A stretch of 34,518 nt of DNA from Paulinella micropora (GCA_009731375.1 BJOX01000077.1:718118-752635), one strand, 5' to 3'. Counted from the first letter of the stretch, positions 7,053 through 16,373 are shown. The notes: a model not told the origin generated them from the letters alone. A program made the numbers and translations.

Positions 7053-7976
7053 ATGAGTGAAAATAATAATATTCAACTTGCGAACACCGCACAAGAATTA
7101 TTTCGTCAGACTAAACCGAGGACTAGAGGAACAACAATATGGGCGGACAAAGTATTGGATATGGTCAATATTGATTTAATGGATATGAGTAAGGTTGCTA
7201 CAAAAAATAAAAATTATAATTTTGCCCTTATTTGGATTGATATTCATAGTCGCTATGCTTACGCAATACCTATAAAGAATAAATTTTCTACCACAGTTTT
7301 AGATGCACTCAAGAAATTACCAAAGCCAAAAGCATACATATCAGACAATGGCGGTGAGTTTAAAGGTGCAGTTGGTGAGTGGATGAGAAATAATGGAATT
7401 GAACAATTTATGGTTGAAGTAGGTGATCATAATTCGTTAGGTATTGTTGATAGATTTGTTAGAACACTTAGAGAAAGATTACATGTATTATGGGCTTTTA
7501 ATCGTAATTTTGATTGGATAAGTTATATTGAAGATGTTGTTTATTATTATAACAAGAAAGAACATTCAGCGATTAAGGCGGCGCCAATTGATGTATTTAA
7601 AGGATATGATATTAGCCAACAACATAGATATGTTGATAAATATTTATTTGGTTTCAAAGAAGGAGACAGAGTTAGAAAGTTGAACAAGAAACACATTTTA
7701 GAAAAGGGAGGAAAGACATGGAGCAAGCAAATCTACACTGTCAAAGCCCGTAAGGGATACCGGATTGTATTAACAAATGATGATGTTGTACCACCACGTC
7801 ATTTATTAAAGACTGACGCTACCGACGATCCGGAAGAGACAGATATTAATAAAGAACTAAAGCAACTAACTAAAGAAAAGCAAACAAAGCATTTACTTAA
7901 AAGAGAGGAGATAGACTCCGCCAACATTAGAACTTCTTCCAGATTAAGGAAGAAAAAAGAAATAATGGATTTGTAG
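7053..7976 (+). CDS. Retroviral-type (rve) integrase of the Polinton class
   Basis: 307 aa. It inserts the element DNA into the host genome (family knowledge). The catalytic core has D41 (in VNIDLMDMS), D98 (in ISDNGGEF) and the third acidic position at residue 133 in NSLGIVDRFVRTLRERL. That third residue is Asp, not the usual Glu, giving D,D(34)D. The C-terminal region (about 205-260, FKEGDRVRKLNKKHILEKGG) is the SH3/chromo-like tail typical of Polinton integrases, followed by a charged extension. No N-terminal HHCC zinc domain is present. The start lies 3 nt after a hairpin module. The gene ends 5 nt from the convergent 7982 gene. Confidence 0.92.
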   Translation: MSENNNIQLANTAQELFRQTKPRTRGTTIWADKVLDMVNIDLMDMSKVATKNKNYNFALIWIDIHSRYAYAIPIKNKFSTTVLDALKKLPKPKAYISDNGGEFKGAVGEWMRNNGIEQFMVEVGDHNSLGIVDRFVRTLRERLHVLWAFNRNFDWISYIEDVVYYYNKKEHSAIKAAPIDVFKGYDISQQHRYVDKYLFGFKEGDRVRKLNKKHILEKGGKTWSKQIYTVKARKGYRIVLTNDDVVPPRHLLKTDATDDPEETDINKELKQLTKEKQTKHLLKREEIDSANIRTSSRLRKKKEIMDL

Positions 7977-7981
7977 TATTA

Positions 7982-8416
7982 TTATTTCTTTGAGTGATAG
8001 TCCGCAAACTTGGAATACACAGGGACCTTTGTGTGTATGTAGTACCCCTTCACCGCAGGCCAAGAATGAAACACTCTGATAACATTCTTTGAATCGATTG
8101 TGACAAAATAAACTTTAGCCTCTCCGGGACTCTTCATGAATTTCGCCTCGACTCTGTTATTCCCCGGCTTAGAGAAAACAATATCTGGTTTCTTGTTATC
8201 AGCAACGAACTCTACGAAGCACTTACTTTCTTCGCGGTACTTTAGTGGAGACAGCACTTGGGCTTCGTATAGTTGTATCGCACTAAGAGCACTCGAAACA
8301 TCCTCCTCTTCGTCTTCATGGAGTGGACGTTTCTCGTCTGGAGTGGTAGGCTCAGGGGTTGGCTCTGCGGTTGGCTCTGCGGTTGGCTCTGCGGTTGGCT
8401 TCTTCTTAGGAGGCAT
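7982..8416 (-). CDS. Hypothetical protein with Pro/Thr/Ala/Glu repeat N-terminus
   Basis: 144 aa from ATG 8416 (MPPKKKPTAEPTAEP...); an upstream extension in the same frame lacks support. Residues 7-25 are tandem TAEP repeats from a 12-bp DNA repeat (about 8359-8399), followed by an acidic stretch. Residues 45-144 form an ordered, probably alpha/beta domain with many aromatic residues (FHSWPAVKGYYIHTKV). No family is recognised. It is convergent with the integrase. Confidence 0.65.
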   Translation of the reverse strand: MPPKKKPTAEPTAEPTAEPTPEPTTPDEKRPLHEDEEEDVSSALSAIQLYEAQVLSPLKYREESKCFVEFVADNKKPDIVFSKPGNNRVEAKFMKSPGEAKVYFVTIDSKNVIRVFHSWPAVKGYYIHTKVPVYSKFADYHSKK

Positions 8417-8608
8417 GGTGCCTGCCACACACCAAAAAGCACAAAAAAACATGTGTGGGCAGTGCCTTGAAGCCGTTTTTTTTTTGTAAATAAATAATTT
8501 TGTTGCCTAGTAATAAGTGTGCTTTTTATGTTGTTGTGAAATGTGTGTCATGTTCATTGATGATAAGTGGGCAGGTAGGCAGACAGCACAGATCACACAA
8601 CTATTTTT
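8417..8608. promoter_or_regulatory. Intergenic spacer with TTTAC-A(n) leader-like motif
   Basis: Read on the minus strand it contains TTTACAAAAAAAAAA (about 8477-8491) upstream of the 8416 start. A similar TTTAC plus long A-run occurs at about 9360-9382 upstream of the next minus-strand gene. No hairpin module is present, unlike the left block. A promoter or leader role is inferred from two occurrences only. Confidence 0.35.
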
Positions 8609-9322
8609 TTACGCCACTCGGGCTCTCAATTCATTAACATACAATTTATATTTAACTATCACTTCATCAAATGTATCACCTTTTTCAATTAAATTACGTG
8701 CAAAATTTTCCTCTTGGCGAGACATTGGAAATTTATTTTTTTCTAACCACTTTTCCAAAAATGCTATTTCTTTATTAGTCTCTTTTTCCTTTCTAAGTCT
8801 CTGTCTCTTAACTTTTCTCTCCTCTTCAATTCGTCTTTTGTCTTGTTTTAGTTCCTCATCTCTCTCATAAACTGCTTCCAGTCTTGATTCAACATCGCAA
8901 AGTTCTTGTTTCAATAATCTTATTTTTTTGGACAAGTTTTTTTTCTTAGTTTCCAAAAATATTTTGTCCTTTTTTGTTGTCTTATTTGTCTTGTCAGAAT
9001 AATAATCAATCCAATTATTTTCTTCTCTTTCTATTTCAAACTCACTTTCGCTAGAAATTTCATTATCCTCTTTGGCTTCATCATCAACAAAGTTGCTCAT
9101 CTCTTCAAGAAGAACTGCGAGACAGAAAAGTGCTCGGGGATCCAAGAATTCTTTGGTTCTCAGATCACTTTGCGCAAAAAAAACCATGTGATAACATTGC
9201 GCTTTGACTGAGGAGAAAAAAACGCAACCGAAGCAAGCACTACACAAAAAATTTATTTTTCTTCCTTCTCGTGGCATGGTGATGGGTGGTGTAATTAGTA
9301 AGTTGGTGGTGTTGTTTGTCAT
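8609..9322 (-). CDS. Coiled-coil charged protein
   Basis: 237 aa from ATG 9322, or 163 aa from an internal ATG at 9100 (MSNFVDDEAKEDNEISSESE). The shorter form is acidic at its N-terminus, then a long Lys/Glu/Arg coiled coil, ending in a folded-looking tail (FARNLIEKGDTFDEVIVKYK). The extra N-terminal 74 residues contain CSACFGC and some hydrophobic segments and may be leader sequence rather than protein. It follows PolB on the same strand. No family is recognised. Confidence 0.6.
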   Translation of the reverse strand: MTNNTTNLLITPPITMPREGRKINFLCSACFGCVFFSSVKAQCYHMVFFAQSDLRTKEFLDPRALFCLAVLLEEMSNFVDDEAKEDNEISSESEFEIEREENNWIDYYSDKTNKTTKKDKIFLETKKKNLSKKIRLLKQELCDVESRLEAVYERDEELKQDKRRIEEERKVKRQRLRKEKETNKEIAFLEKWLEKNKFPMSRQEENFARNLIEKGDTFDEVIVKYKLYVNELRARVA

Positions 9323-9404
9323 TGTCGGCGGTTCAACTCTTGAGCCATTCCTTCCATCCTTTTTTTTTTTTTTTTGTAAATTCCTTTTTTTTTCTTTTTT
9401 TTGC

Positions 9405-12400
9405 TTAGTATCCGTATGGTAATGTCGTGATCTGGTTTTCTTTTAGAGGTTGAATTACTCTTTTAGTGTAAGTAAATGAAAATATCTTTTGTAAATGCTC
9501 TGACGTAATTGTTTTTGTCTTTTTGTTTCTTGTTATTTTGCTGTTGGTGTGTATGATTACATTTCCAGCCTCTGCTACATTCTTTGCTATACACTTTTCT
9601 CCTTTTGTTTCTAGTAGGTCTTCTAATTCTTCGTATGCCTTTTTAGATAGTTCAGTGTCTTGTACTTTCAATCCATTGCTTATGATACTAAACATATTAA
9701 CCAAGTTCAATTTTTTACAAGTCTCGTAATTCATTGAAAATCCTTTTAATTTCATTTTGGTTGTTCCATCATTTAGTATGTAGCCGTATGATTTAGGTCC
9801 TGCTCCAATAAATGTGGTTATCTTTCTGCTTACCTTCGTCTTTTTGTCTATCAATTCGTCTGTCCATTGTCCCAATAAATCACCAGTCGGTATTGTTGTC
9901 TGTCCTTCTTTCTCATCTACGGAATAAATTACGCTGTCTGTGTCGTGATATAACACTCTATTACCTAATCTGTCCATCATATCATACAATCTCATTTGCG
10001 CATGTGCTGTTGTAAATAGTGCTACACAGATATTTGTATTGTAGGGGTCAGATACTTTTTCAGGGTGTAGGTTGTAAGATAGTTCTAGGCATTCTTTGTT
10101 TATCATATTGATAGATACTTCATTTATCTTCTTGTCATTTAGTATTTTGAATAGTTCGGCTTCACTCCTTATGATTTTTGTTTGTGTCTTGTTGTTTTGT
10201 TGTCCAAATTTTCCCCATAGTGAGTTAAGACATAGTTTCGCTACTGCCCTTCTTCCTTCATTCTTTTCAATCTTGCTTTTGTCCAATTTGATTTTCATTT
10301 TTTCTTCATAGTCCTTAATGTAATTGTCTTTGTCTTCTTCAGTTATGACATTTGATGGATAGCCACTTGATTCCTGTTTCACTCTTAGAAAGGTCTTAAT
10401 GTATTCTTTGAATAGTTCTGTTGTCTGTTCATTCCAATGCCATAATTCATAAGTTTTAATAAGTCTGTAGCCTTTTTGGATTGCTTTGTAAATAAGTGGT
10501 GTTGCCCATGTGCCTGTAAGTGTTCTCTCTTCGTCTGTGTGTTGGCATTTGTCTTGTAATCCTTCCTTTCCACATTTATTACATAGATAATACATCATCT
10601 TTCCTCTATCTTGACATGGTAGAACAGGATGAATTAGTCCTCTAGGCGGAAGTATTTTTATTTTTGCTACACCAAATGCTGTTTTATTATTCAACATATC
10701 ATAGGCATCTTTTCCTCTTATTGTTTGGTGATGTTTCACAGGATAGGGGTCATAGTACATGACAGTCGGATAGAGAGAGCACACATCTATATACTTTGCA
10801 TACTGATATTCACTCATAGATTTCCAGTATAGAGATAGAGCATTCGTCCTTCCACCAAACATAGCATGTCGTGGATTGATTGCTTCTTGCTCAATTAATG
10901 TCTCTTCTATTTCTCCTTTGAATTCTTCCTTTGTTCGTATCCTGTTCCATTGACACCCCCATATTGTTATTAATTGACTAACTTCCGGATGTTGCTTGAT
11001 TAAAGTTTCGCGTAGTTTAGTTTCTTTGTATAGTTGTCCAAATGTTTTATTCACAGACCTTTCTCTGTTTAGTTCATTTCCATTGAAACACTCAGGACAC
11101 CCATGCCAATAACAACCATGGAACTCATATGCCGTTTTTGTCTTTTCGTCATATCCGTCTAAGTAGGCTTTCACACCTTTGGGTAAGTTTAGTATTTTTT
11201 CTTTACCATTTAGACCATGTTGAATTTTAGCATTGTCCTTTTTTTCTCTGTATGCTAACCACTCCACACACATACGACTTGTTTTTGCTTTGTCTGTTCT
11301 GTTTGTCGGTATAACTGCTATGCTGTCCTCAGGCATGTAGTTTGCTTTGAATAGTGCCATACATGTAGAGGCAATAGTTGTGTATTGAAATGGATCAATT
11401 CCGAACTCCATAAATTGTTCCCTAAACTCAATACACCCCCGTCTTAGTATATCTACATCACTATGACAATATTCAATCATTTCTTTATTGAAATCAAATA
11501 CTTTGTCTTTTTGCTCCCCATACCATTTTATGAAATCATCTCTTTTATTCTTTGAGAATGAGTTATATCCGTAATCGTCCATGTCTGGTATTTTGCCTAT
11601 GTATGTTTGATTGTCTGTTTTATTAAAGAAGTGAGGAAAGTATCCTTTTTTCAATTCAGTAAGTCCAAATGTGTCAGGAAAGTCAGATAGAGGCATAGTT
11701 AGAAATGATAAACTATCTATAAATCTAATCTGTTCTTTCCCATTACCAATAGACATCATCATTATTTTACCACCTTCATATATCACAAATGGAGTTATTC
11801 CTTTTTCAATCAACCATTTCAATACAAATTGACAATCATATCCCCGTGCATTATGTGCTATGAATGTATAACCCTTATGTTTTACACCCAATGACCACTC
11901 ACAGAATTGTTCAATGTTTTTATGTATGATTGGTGTGCTGTCGTCGAAATATTGACTTTCAGAATGATTGATAATATGTGTTCCTGTCTCTTGATTTGCT
12001 TCAAAATCAAAGAATACATATTTGGTTGATGGTTCATGTATCACTTTTTTCTTTAACTCACATTGGTGTGATAGAGGTTGTAGTTCTTTGCAGTTCCTAC
12101 ATTTTTCATATCCACATTTATGTTCTCCTTTGTAAGTCTTAGCACAAGTGATACATTTTTTCTTTGTGTCGCATAACTTATTTTGTTTATGATTATTGAA
12201 ACATTCATCATTCGGAAACTTTCTATTACACTCATTGCACATTTTCCATTTTGAAATATTGTCATATCCTTTACATCCTTCAGTTTGACATATATTACAT
12301 TTGAATTCACATGCGTGATTATGTTCGTATCCCTTCATACATTTCTCGCAGAAGTTTTGCTTTGATAAGAATGCTTTCATACTTGTTATGGTGTCGTAAT

Positions 12401-13376
12401 GGTTCATGGTTTTTAGTATGTATATGTTCCTTTTGTCCTTCATCTCAGTCTTATAAACTATTTTGTCTGGATATTCAACAATAACAATGTTGTAGTCAAT
12501 GTGCTTAGCAAACTCACTAATTTCAGAAAGCCCGCACAAATCTTTCATGACACCAGCCTCCTCGTGCAGTTTGTTTGCTAGTTCATCTTGAATTCTGCGT
12601 CCGTCCTTGATTTGTGAATACTTTGGATGCTTTTCTATCTTTGCTTTTGCTACAACTATTGCCCTTGCCAAACATATGTTGTCTTCATTTCTTATTGTTA
12701 TTATACCTTTCTTTTTATACAAGTCTGTTTCAGTTATTGCTTTCAATCTTGCTCCTCCTTCAGGCATTCTCACACCCACAAAATTGAAATCAATCAATTC
12801 CATAGTTGCACCTTCTTCGTCCATATAGTTTTCGTCGTTTGATTGCAGTATAGATTCTAATCTAGTCAGTATATCTTCTAAATTGAAATCTTTTACTTTT
12901 ATTAATTTTTGGTTTTGTACATTCCAAGTTGAAGGAATAGCACTAATACGTATTTGTATTAAGTCATTGTCTTTGTAAAGTGTTTTAAAGTCTTCAATTA
13001 TGGATCCTATCATACCAATAATACCCTCTAATGGAAACTTTTTCACTTTTTTAGACATTGATTTACTTAATTTAATAGTATATACCGATTGCCCCACAGG
13101 TAGTTTGTGTTCAGTGTCAATCCTTATTAGTTTATAGCCATTGAACTCAATTACTTGTGGTTCGACATATTTTCGTTCCCTTTGTTTTCGCTCAGGTTCA
13201 GAATAAAACCTTTCAGGGTCAGATAGTGCTCCCCTTGTCGTTGTTATGTCATAAAACCTAGATCCGTTCGGCTTTTTAACATATAACTTGTTTTGCCTTA
13301 TCTGATATGTTATTTTTGCTTCCGCCAACTTGTCCAAGTTCCGTGTGTGTCCGCCATAGTCGATGGTGTTCGCCAT
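9405..13376 (-). CDS. polB: Protein-primed family B DNA polymerase (Polinton type)
   Basis: 1323 aa from ATG 13376; the frame extends 9 codons further only through a TTG. It replicates the linear element from a terminal protein (family knowledge). Exonuclease motifs: Exo I DFE (D457/E459), Exo II in AHNARGYD (N509, D514), Exo III in YCHSDVDIL (D640). Polymerase motifs: A DVCSLYP (D864), B LNSLWGKFG (about 1051-1058), C YHDTDS (D1145, D1147). Residues about 745-765 hold the EFHGCYWHGCPEC element found in protein-primed PolBs. The N-terminal ~450 residues carry a cysteine/histidine cluster (340-440, many CxxC pairs) and an NEDNICLARA segment at about 230. All catalytic residues are present and the frame is intact, so this copy looks recent. 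Confidence 0.95.
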   Translation of the reverse strand: MANTIDYGGHTRNLDKLAEAKITYQIRQNKLYVKKPNGSRFYDITTTRGALSDPERFYSEPERKQRERKYVEPQVIEFNGYKLIRIDTEHKLPVGQSVYTIKLSKSMSKKVKKFPLEGIIGMIGSIIEDFKTLYKDNDLIQIRISAIPSTWNVQNQKLIKVKDFNLEDILTRLESILQSNDENYMDEEGATMELIDFNFVGVRMPEGGARLKAITETDLYKKKGIITIRNEDNICLARAIVVAKAKIEKHPKYSQIKDGRRIQDELANKLHEEAGVMKDLCGLSEISEFAKHIDYNIVIVEYPDKIVYKTEMKDKRNIYILKTMNHYDTITSMKAFLSKQNFCEKCMKGYEHNHACEFKCNICQTEGCKGYDNISKWKMCNECNRKFPNDECFNNHKQNKLCDTKKKCITCAKTYKGEHKCGYEKCRNCKELQPLSHQCELKKKVIHEPSTKYVFFDFEANQETGTHIINHSESQYFDDSTPIIHKNIEQFCEWSLGVKHKGYTFIAHNARGYDCQFVLKWLIEKGITPFVIYEGGKIMMMSIGNGKEQIRFIDSLSFLTMPLSDFPDTFGLTELKKGYFPHFFNKTDNQTYIGKIPDMDDYGYNSFSKNKRDDFIKWYGEQKDKVFDFNKEMIEYCHSDVDILRRGCIEFREQFMEFGIDPFQYTTIASTCMALFKANYMPEDSIAVIPTNRTDKAKTSRMCVEWLAYREKKDNAKIQHGLNGKEKILNLPKGVKAYLDGYDEKTKTAYEFHGCYWHGCPECFNGNELNRERSVNKTFGQLYKETKLRETLIKQHPEVSQLITIWGCQWNRIRTKEEFKGEIEETLIEQEAINPRHAMFGGRTNALSLYWKSMSEYQYAKYIDVCSLYPTVMYYDPYPVKHHQTIRGKDAYDMLNNKTAFGVAKIKILPPRGLIHPVLPCQDRGKMMYYLCNKCGKEGLQDKCQHTDEERTLTGTWATPLIYKAIQKGYRLIKTYELWHWNEQTTELFKEYIKTFLRVKQESSGYPSNVITEEDKDNYIKDYEEKMKIKLDKSKIEKNEGRRAVAKLCLNSLWGKFGQQNNKTQTKIIRSEAELFKILNDKKINEVSINMINKECLELSYNLHPEKVSDPYNTNICVALFTTAHAQMRLYDMMDRLGNRVLYHDTDSVIYSVDEKEGQTTIPTGDLLGQWTDELIDKKTKVSRKITTFIGAGPKSYGYILNDGTTKMKLKGFSMNYETCKKLNLVNMFSIISNGLKVQDTELSKKAYEELEDLLETKGEKCIAKNVAEAGNVIIHTNSKITRNKKTKTITSEHLQKIFSFTYTKRVIQPLKENQITTLPYGY

Positions 13377-13418
13377 ATATTTATTGGAATATATTTTTTC
13401 CAAAAAATATTTTTATTT

Positions 13419-13450
<32 letters not shown>

Positions 13451-13496
13451 AAACATTATCTTATCTTTAATATGAAATTCAATTTTTTTTCAGGTC
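13377..13496. repeat. AT-rich spacer with (TA)n
   Basis: The spacer between PolB and the 13497 gene includes a TA dinucleotide run at about 13419-13451 and a TTGGAA...TTCCAA inverted repeat next to the PolB start. It probably contains the PolB promoter. Confidence 0.5.
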
Positions 13497-13712
13497 TCAA
13501 TTTTCACCGACAATATTCTGGAGTCTAATAAGGTCAGTTTTGGTTTTTTCTCTTTTCTCTTTTGATTTTCTCAGTATGTCTGCCTTGTTTTTTTGATAAT
13601 ATTCTTTTGCTCTCATAAGTGCTTTCTCTTTATTTCTTCTTTGATACTCTCTCATACGTTCAGCGTGTTTTGCCCTTGCCTCCTCTGCAGTATATGTCGG
13701 ATGTCTACCCAT
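13497..13712 (-). CDS. Small basic helical protein
   Basis: 71 aa from ATG 13712, TGA at 13497. Almost entirely charged helix with repeating K/R-x-Y-x-x-K-N-K spacing (MREYQRRNKEKALMRAKEYY). This resembles short basic helical ORFs seen in many large DNA viruses, possibly a DNA-binding bZIP-like basic region. It is the outermost gene on the right of the element. Confidence 0.6.
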   Translation of the reverse strand: MGRHPTYTAEEARAKHAERMREYQRRNKEKALMRAKEYYQKNKADILRKSKEKREKTKTDLIRLQNIVGEN

Positions 13713-14081
13713 TTATATTATATATAATATATTTTTTAATTATATTTAAATGGAAATTAATCAAACTCGCAACAGGAGAGGACTTTCATTTTTTCAAAAA
13801 AAGATAACTAAGTTCAGGACAGCAGTAAAACTAAGAGACGGGTTTTGATGTCTCTTCGTGTTGATTTGGCAAAAGATAGATGAGTTATCTTTTTTTTAGA
13901 GTTTGAGAGAAATTCAAATATGGACTTTTTATTGATTAAGAATGCTTGTATTGAATTTGGATGAAATTATGTATATTTTTATTGAAATTAATAGTAAGAC
14001 GAATTTATATGAAAATAGCATTATTTTATATAAAAAGATCAGTGTCCTATAGTAATACCTATAGTAGTATTCTCTACAAAG
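13713..14081. other. Non-coding right edge of the viral element, boundary uncertain
   Basis: No ORF is supported. The sequence is AT-rich and then gives way to two direct copies of CCTATAGTA (14046-14054, 14058-14066) and ...AGTATTCTC at about 14078. Polinton termini are known to end in TC-3', which fits, but the matching left terminus is outside the window. Confidence 0.4.
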
Positions 14082-14630
14082 GCTTTGGTGGATGCACTTC
14101 AAGAGTCTGAGGCTGATATACCAAGACCTCCTTCCCCTCCTGCTTACATCAACATGGCAACTTCATGGGCGTCGAAAGAATCTCCATCCGCAGTGATGAC
14201 TTTAGTGGAAACTTCATTTCAATCCACAGATAGCAGAGTCAACTGGACTGCAAAGCGTGAGGGCTTTTTCTTTCAGGGGCATCTGACAGACTCTGCTGGC
14301 CGGTCGATTCTATGCGAGTTTATGTGCAGGTTATACTGGCTGGAGCCTGACAAGCTGACCCTTGTCGAATTCCGGAGGAGAAGTGGGTGCGGAATCACGT
14401 TCAATCGCTTCGTGACATCTGTCAAAGAGATATGCTGTCCAATCATTGAGTTGAAAGGCAGGGAACAGGTCAGCATAAAAGAAGAGCCACCACCACAAGA
14501 AAGAAAAAACCGAAAGAAGGAGATAAGAAAGGAGAAGGATGGAAGACTAGAAAGTAACGCAAAACTAAAGCTCGAAGTGAGAAACCTTAGGAGAGAAGAA
14601 GAAAAGGAACGAAAAATAATACACTTGTAA
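14082..14630 (+). CDS. Host exon or ORF with KA1-like domain, Chk1-type kinase C-terminus
   Basis: Open frame from an apparent AG acceptor (14080-14081) to TAA at 14630; first in-frame ATG at about 14154. Residues about 45-130 match the pattern of the KA1 domain as in Chk1-type kinases: a TLVETSFQ helix, a TDSAGRSILCEFMCRL strand pair, and DKLTLVEFRRRSGCGITFNR. The tail is lysine/glutamate-rich and lacks homology I can name. If this is the kinase C-terminus, the catalytic exons should lie left of the viral element, meaning the element sits in or breaks the gene. The domain call is from pattern only. Confidence 0.42.
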   Translation, partial: ALVDALQESEADIPRPPSPPAYINMATSWASKESPSAVMTLVETSFQSTDSRVNWTAKREGFFFQGHLTDSAGRSILCEFMCRLYWLEPDKLTLVEFRRRSGCGITFNRFVTSVKEICCPIIELKGREQVSIKEEPPPQERKNRKKEIRKEKDGRLESNAKLKLEVRNLRREEEKERKIIHL

Positions 14631-15923
14631 AAAGTGAAGGCAGAAAGGCAGGGAAGAAAAGAAAACTACTAAATTTGAGAAACATCAAGTGAGATAAGGC
14701 AGTGAATAAGTGAGTCAGAGTACTAGCTAATTTGTAAATATATTAGTAATCAAGTAACGGTACAAATAAAACAGCTCAGGCTGCACGTAAGTACTGATCT
14801 AAGAGTGCTTCCTAACATATAAATGAGTAAGATAACATATGAGTAAGATAACATGTAAGTGAGATAACACGTGAGTAAGAGTATGGTAAATAGCTTTAAT
14901 ACATGACTATGGTTTCGCTCATCTTTCGTAGACTGTACAGTAGATTTCTGGTGTTGGATGCACCATAACAGTTTCAGCAACCAGACCTTACGAGCAAGGT
15001 GGGAAACTGGTTGGAAAACTAAAATCATGATATCCTAGTCACCTATAAATTAAATTCGAATGGTATTTAGTGTGAAGGATTCCGAACTTTGTTCGGAAGA
15101 TTATTCAAAGTCATGATTTGCACCATAACAATGGTCAGTAGTAATTTTTACGCAAGCCGGCACGGTTTTTATAGAATATTTGCCACACATAGCCTTCAGA
15201 GCAGAGTGAGAAGCAGAAGAGATAAAGTATAAGTGGTATTACCGGTAATATTAATACTAGCCTGTTCTCTTGGACTCCCCTCTGTGTCCAGCACTTGAGT
15301 TCAGTAAACTCGTGACGCTCCTTTTTTTTTGCTGCGTTGAGGTGCCCACTATGTAGAGTACAATAACATTGAACAAGAATCAGAGTCTGGGACTTCTTGC
15401 TTCTGATTGGCGGCGCCGAAGCCTACGGTGTTCCGATTTGAAACGTTGTCAGCCCTAGTGCGGCTGTCCGCGACCAATTTTTTGATTTTTCTATGATTTT
15501 CTTCCGTCCGGGGCCCTTGATTAATTTTCTGTCAGTCCCCGGCTGAGGCTTAGTAACGTGTTAGAGGTCTTCCAGCCAATAACAGCACGCCAAACAAACA
15601 AACTTCCCGGCATGAACGGTGTCCACTTCACCTTTTATTTGATTTGCCCACACCTTTCAATGCTGACCTACTACAGTTTGTGATAGTAATGATTTTGCTT
15701 TTATTTTCCAATTGGTGAGTTTGACGCAACAAGAAAGCTTTCCTTTCCACACAAAGGATACAGAGGGGGCGAGAGGGAGAAACAAGCCGGGAAAATGCCA
15801 GGGAAAACGCAGGAAATCGGAAACCACTTTACGTACTTGAAACACTTTTACTAATTGGACTTCTCTAACCGCCCAATGCGTGACCCACCTAAAGTAAACA
15901 CACGCATGAGTTAACAATTACTG
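14631..15923. other. Non-coding host-like sequence
   Basis: No supported gene. There is a ~16-bp tandem repeat (AGTAAGATAACATATG-like, about 14822-14882, four diverged units). CCAAT-like pentamers in a more GC-rich patch at about 15395-15580 could be promoter material. Otherwise I see nothing. Confidence 0.4.
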
Positions 15924-15971
15924 ACCCTTACCCTTACCCTTACCTTTACCCTTACCCTAACCCTAGCCCTA
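15924..15971 (-). repeat. Interstitial telomere-like tract (TTAGGG/TAAGGG variants)
   Basis: Eight consecutive hexamers of CCCTTA, CCTTTA, CCCTAA and CCCTAG type, reading as degenerate TTAGGG repeats on the minus strand. The run is short and degenerate, so it is internal, not a chromosome end. Confidence 0.75.
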
Positions 15972-16373
15972 TTACTGGCGATGTTCAAGTGACAAATGAT
16001 CCAACTTTGAACGGATTTTTCTCCACCAAATATGAGGTACGAACATGCTGAGCACGTGATTTGAAAGCTTTCAAACGACGGTTTTAGTATTGTGACATTG
16101 CTGACGACTTTCAAGTTGCAAAACCGCCTAACTTGAATGTAAGTTCCTCTTGAGATACAAATATGCTGAGCATATCGATTAAAAGCCATGGTTCTGAGCT
16201 TTCAAATGAGTGCTTCATCATTGTCATAGCACTAGGATTGAAGGAGAAGGATGAGATCAAAGTTGCATGACTTGCCTCTGGACTATTGATGTCTACAGTA
16301 ATAGCACTTTGATTGAGGGAAAATGATAACGATGAAATCAAAGTTGGATCGTTTTGTTACTTGGATGTCGTCA
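15972..16373. other. Degenerate duplicated non-coding segment
   Basis: Segments such as ATGCTGAGCA...GCTTTCAAA (about 16044 and 16160) and ATAGCACT...GATTGA...ATCAAAGTTG (about 16225 and 16300) recur with divergence. This suggests an old tandem duplication. No coding evidence. Confidence 0.4.

Larger units (their letters stand above)
1..14078. mobile_element. Integrated Polinton/Maverick-type virus (polinton-like virus), left end outside the window
   Basis: Seen: about 13 tightly packed, apparently intronless ORFs on both strands, including protein-primed PolB, an rve integrase and an FtsK/HerA-type ATPase. Known: this combination is the hallmark of Polintons/Mavericks and related polinton-like viruses. 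AT-rich spacers and dense coding contrast with the repeat-filled DNA to the right. No major capsid, penton or maturation protease gene is seen, so the missing morphogenesis genes probably lie left of position 1. The right boundary is placed tentatively at the CCTATAGTA direct repeats (14046-14066) just before a host-like ORF. The terminal inverted repeat cannot be tested because the left terminus is not in the window. Confidence 0.85.

Noticed and set aside
9204-9422. Plus-strand 72-aa ORF with Phe-rich C-terminus
   Set aside because: Driven by poly-T tracts between PolB and its neighbour and overlaps minus-strand coding; no support.
14273-15028. Minus-strand ORFs of 67-92 aa
   Set aside because: One is antisense to the KA1-like frame and the other comes from short tandem repeats; no domain pattern.
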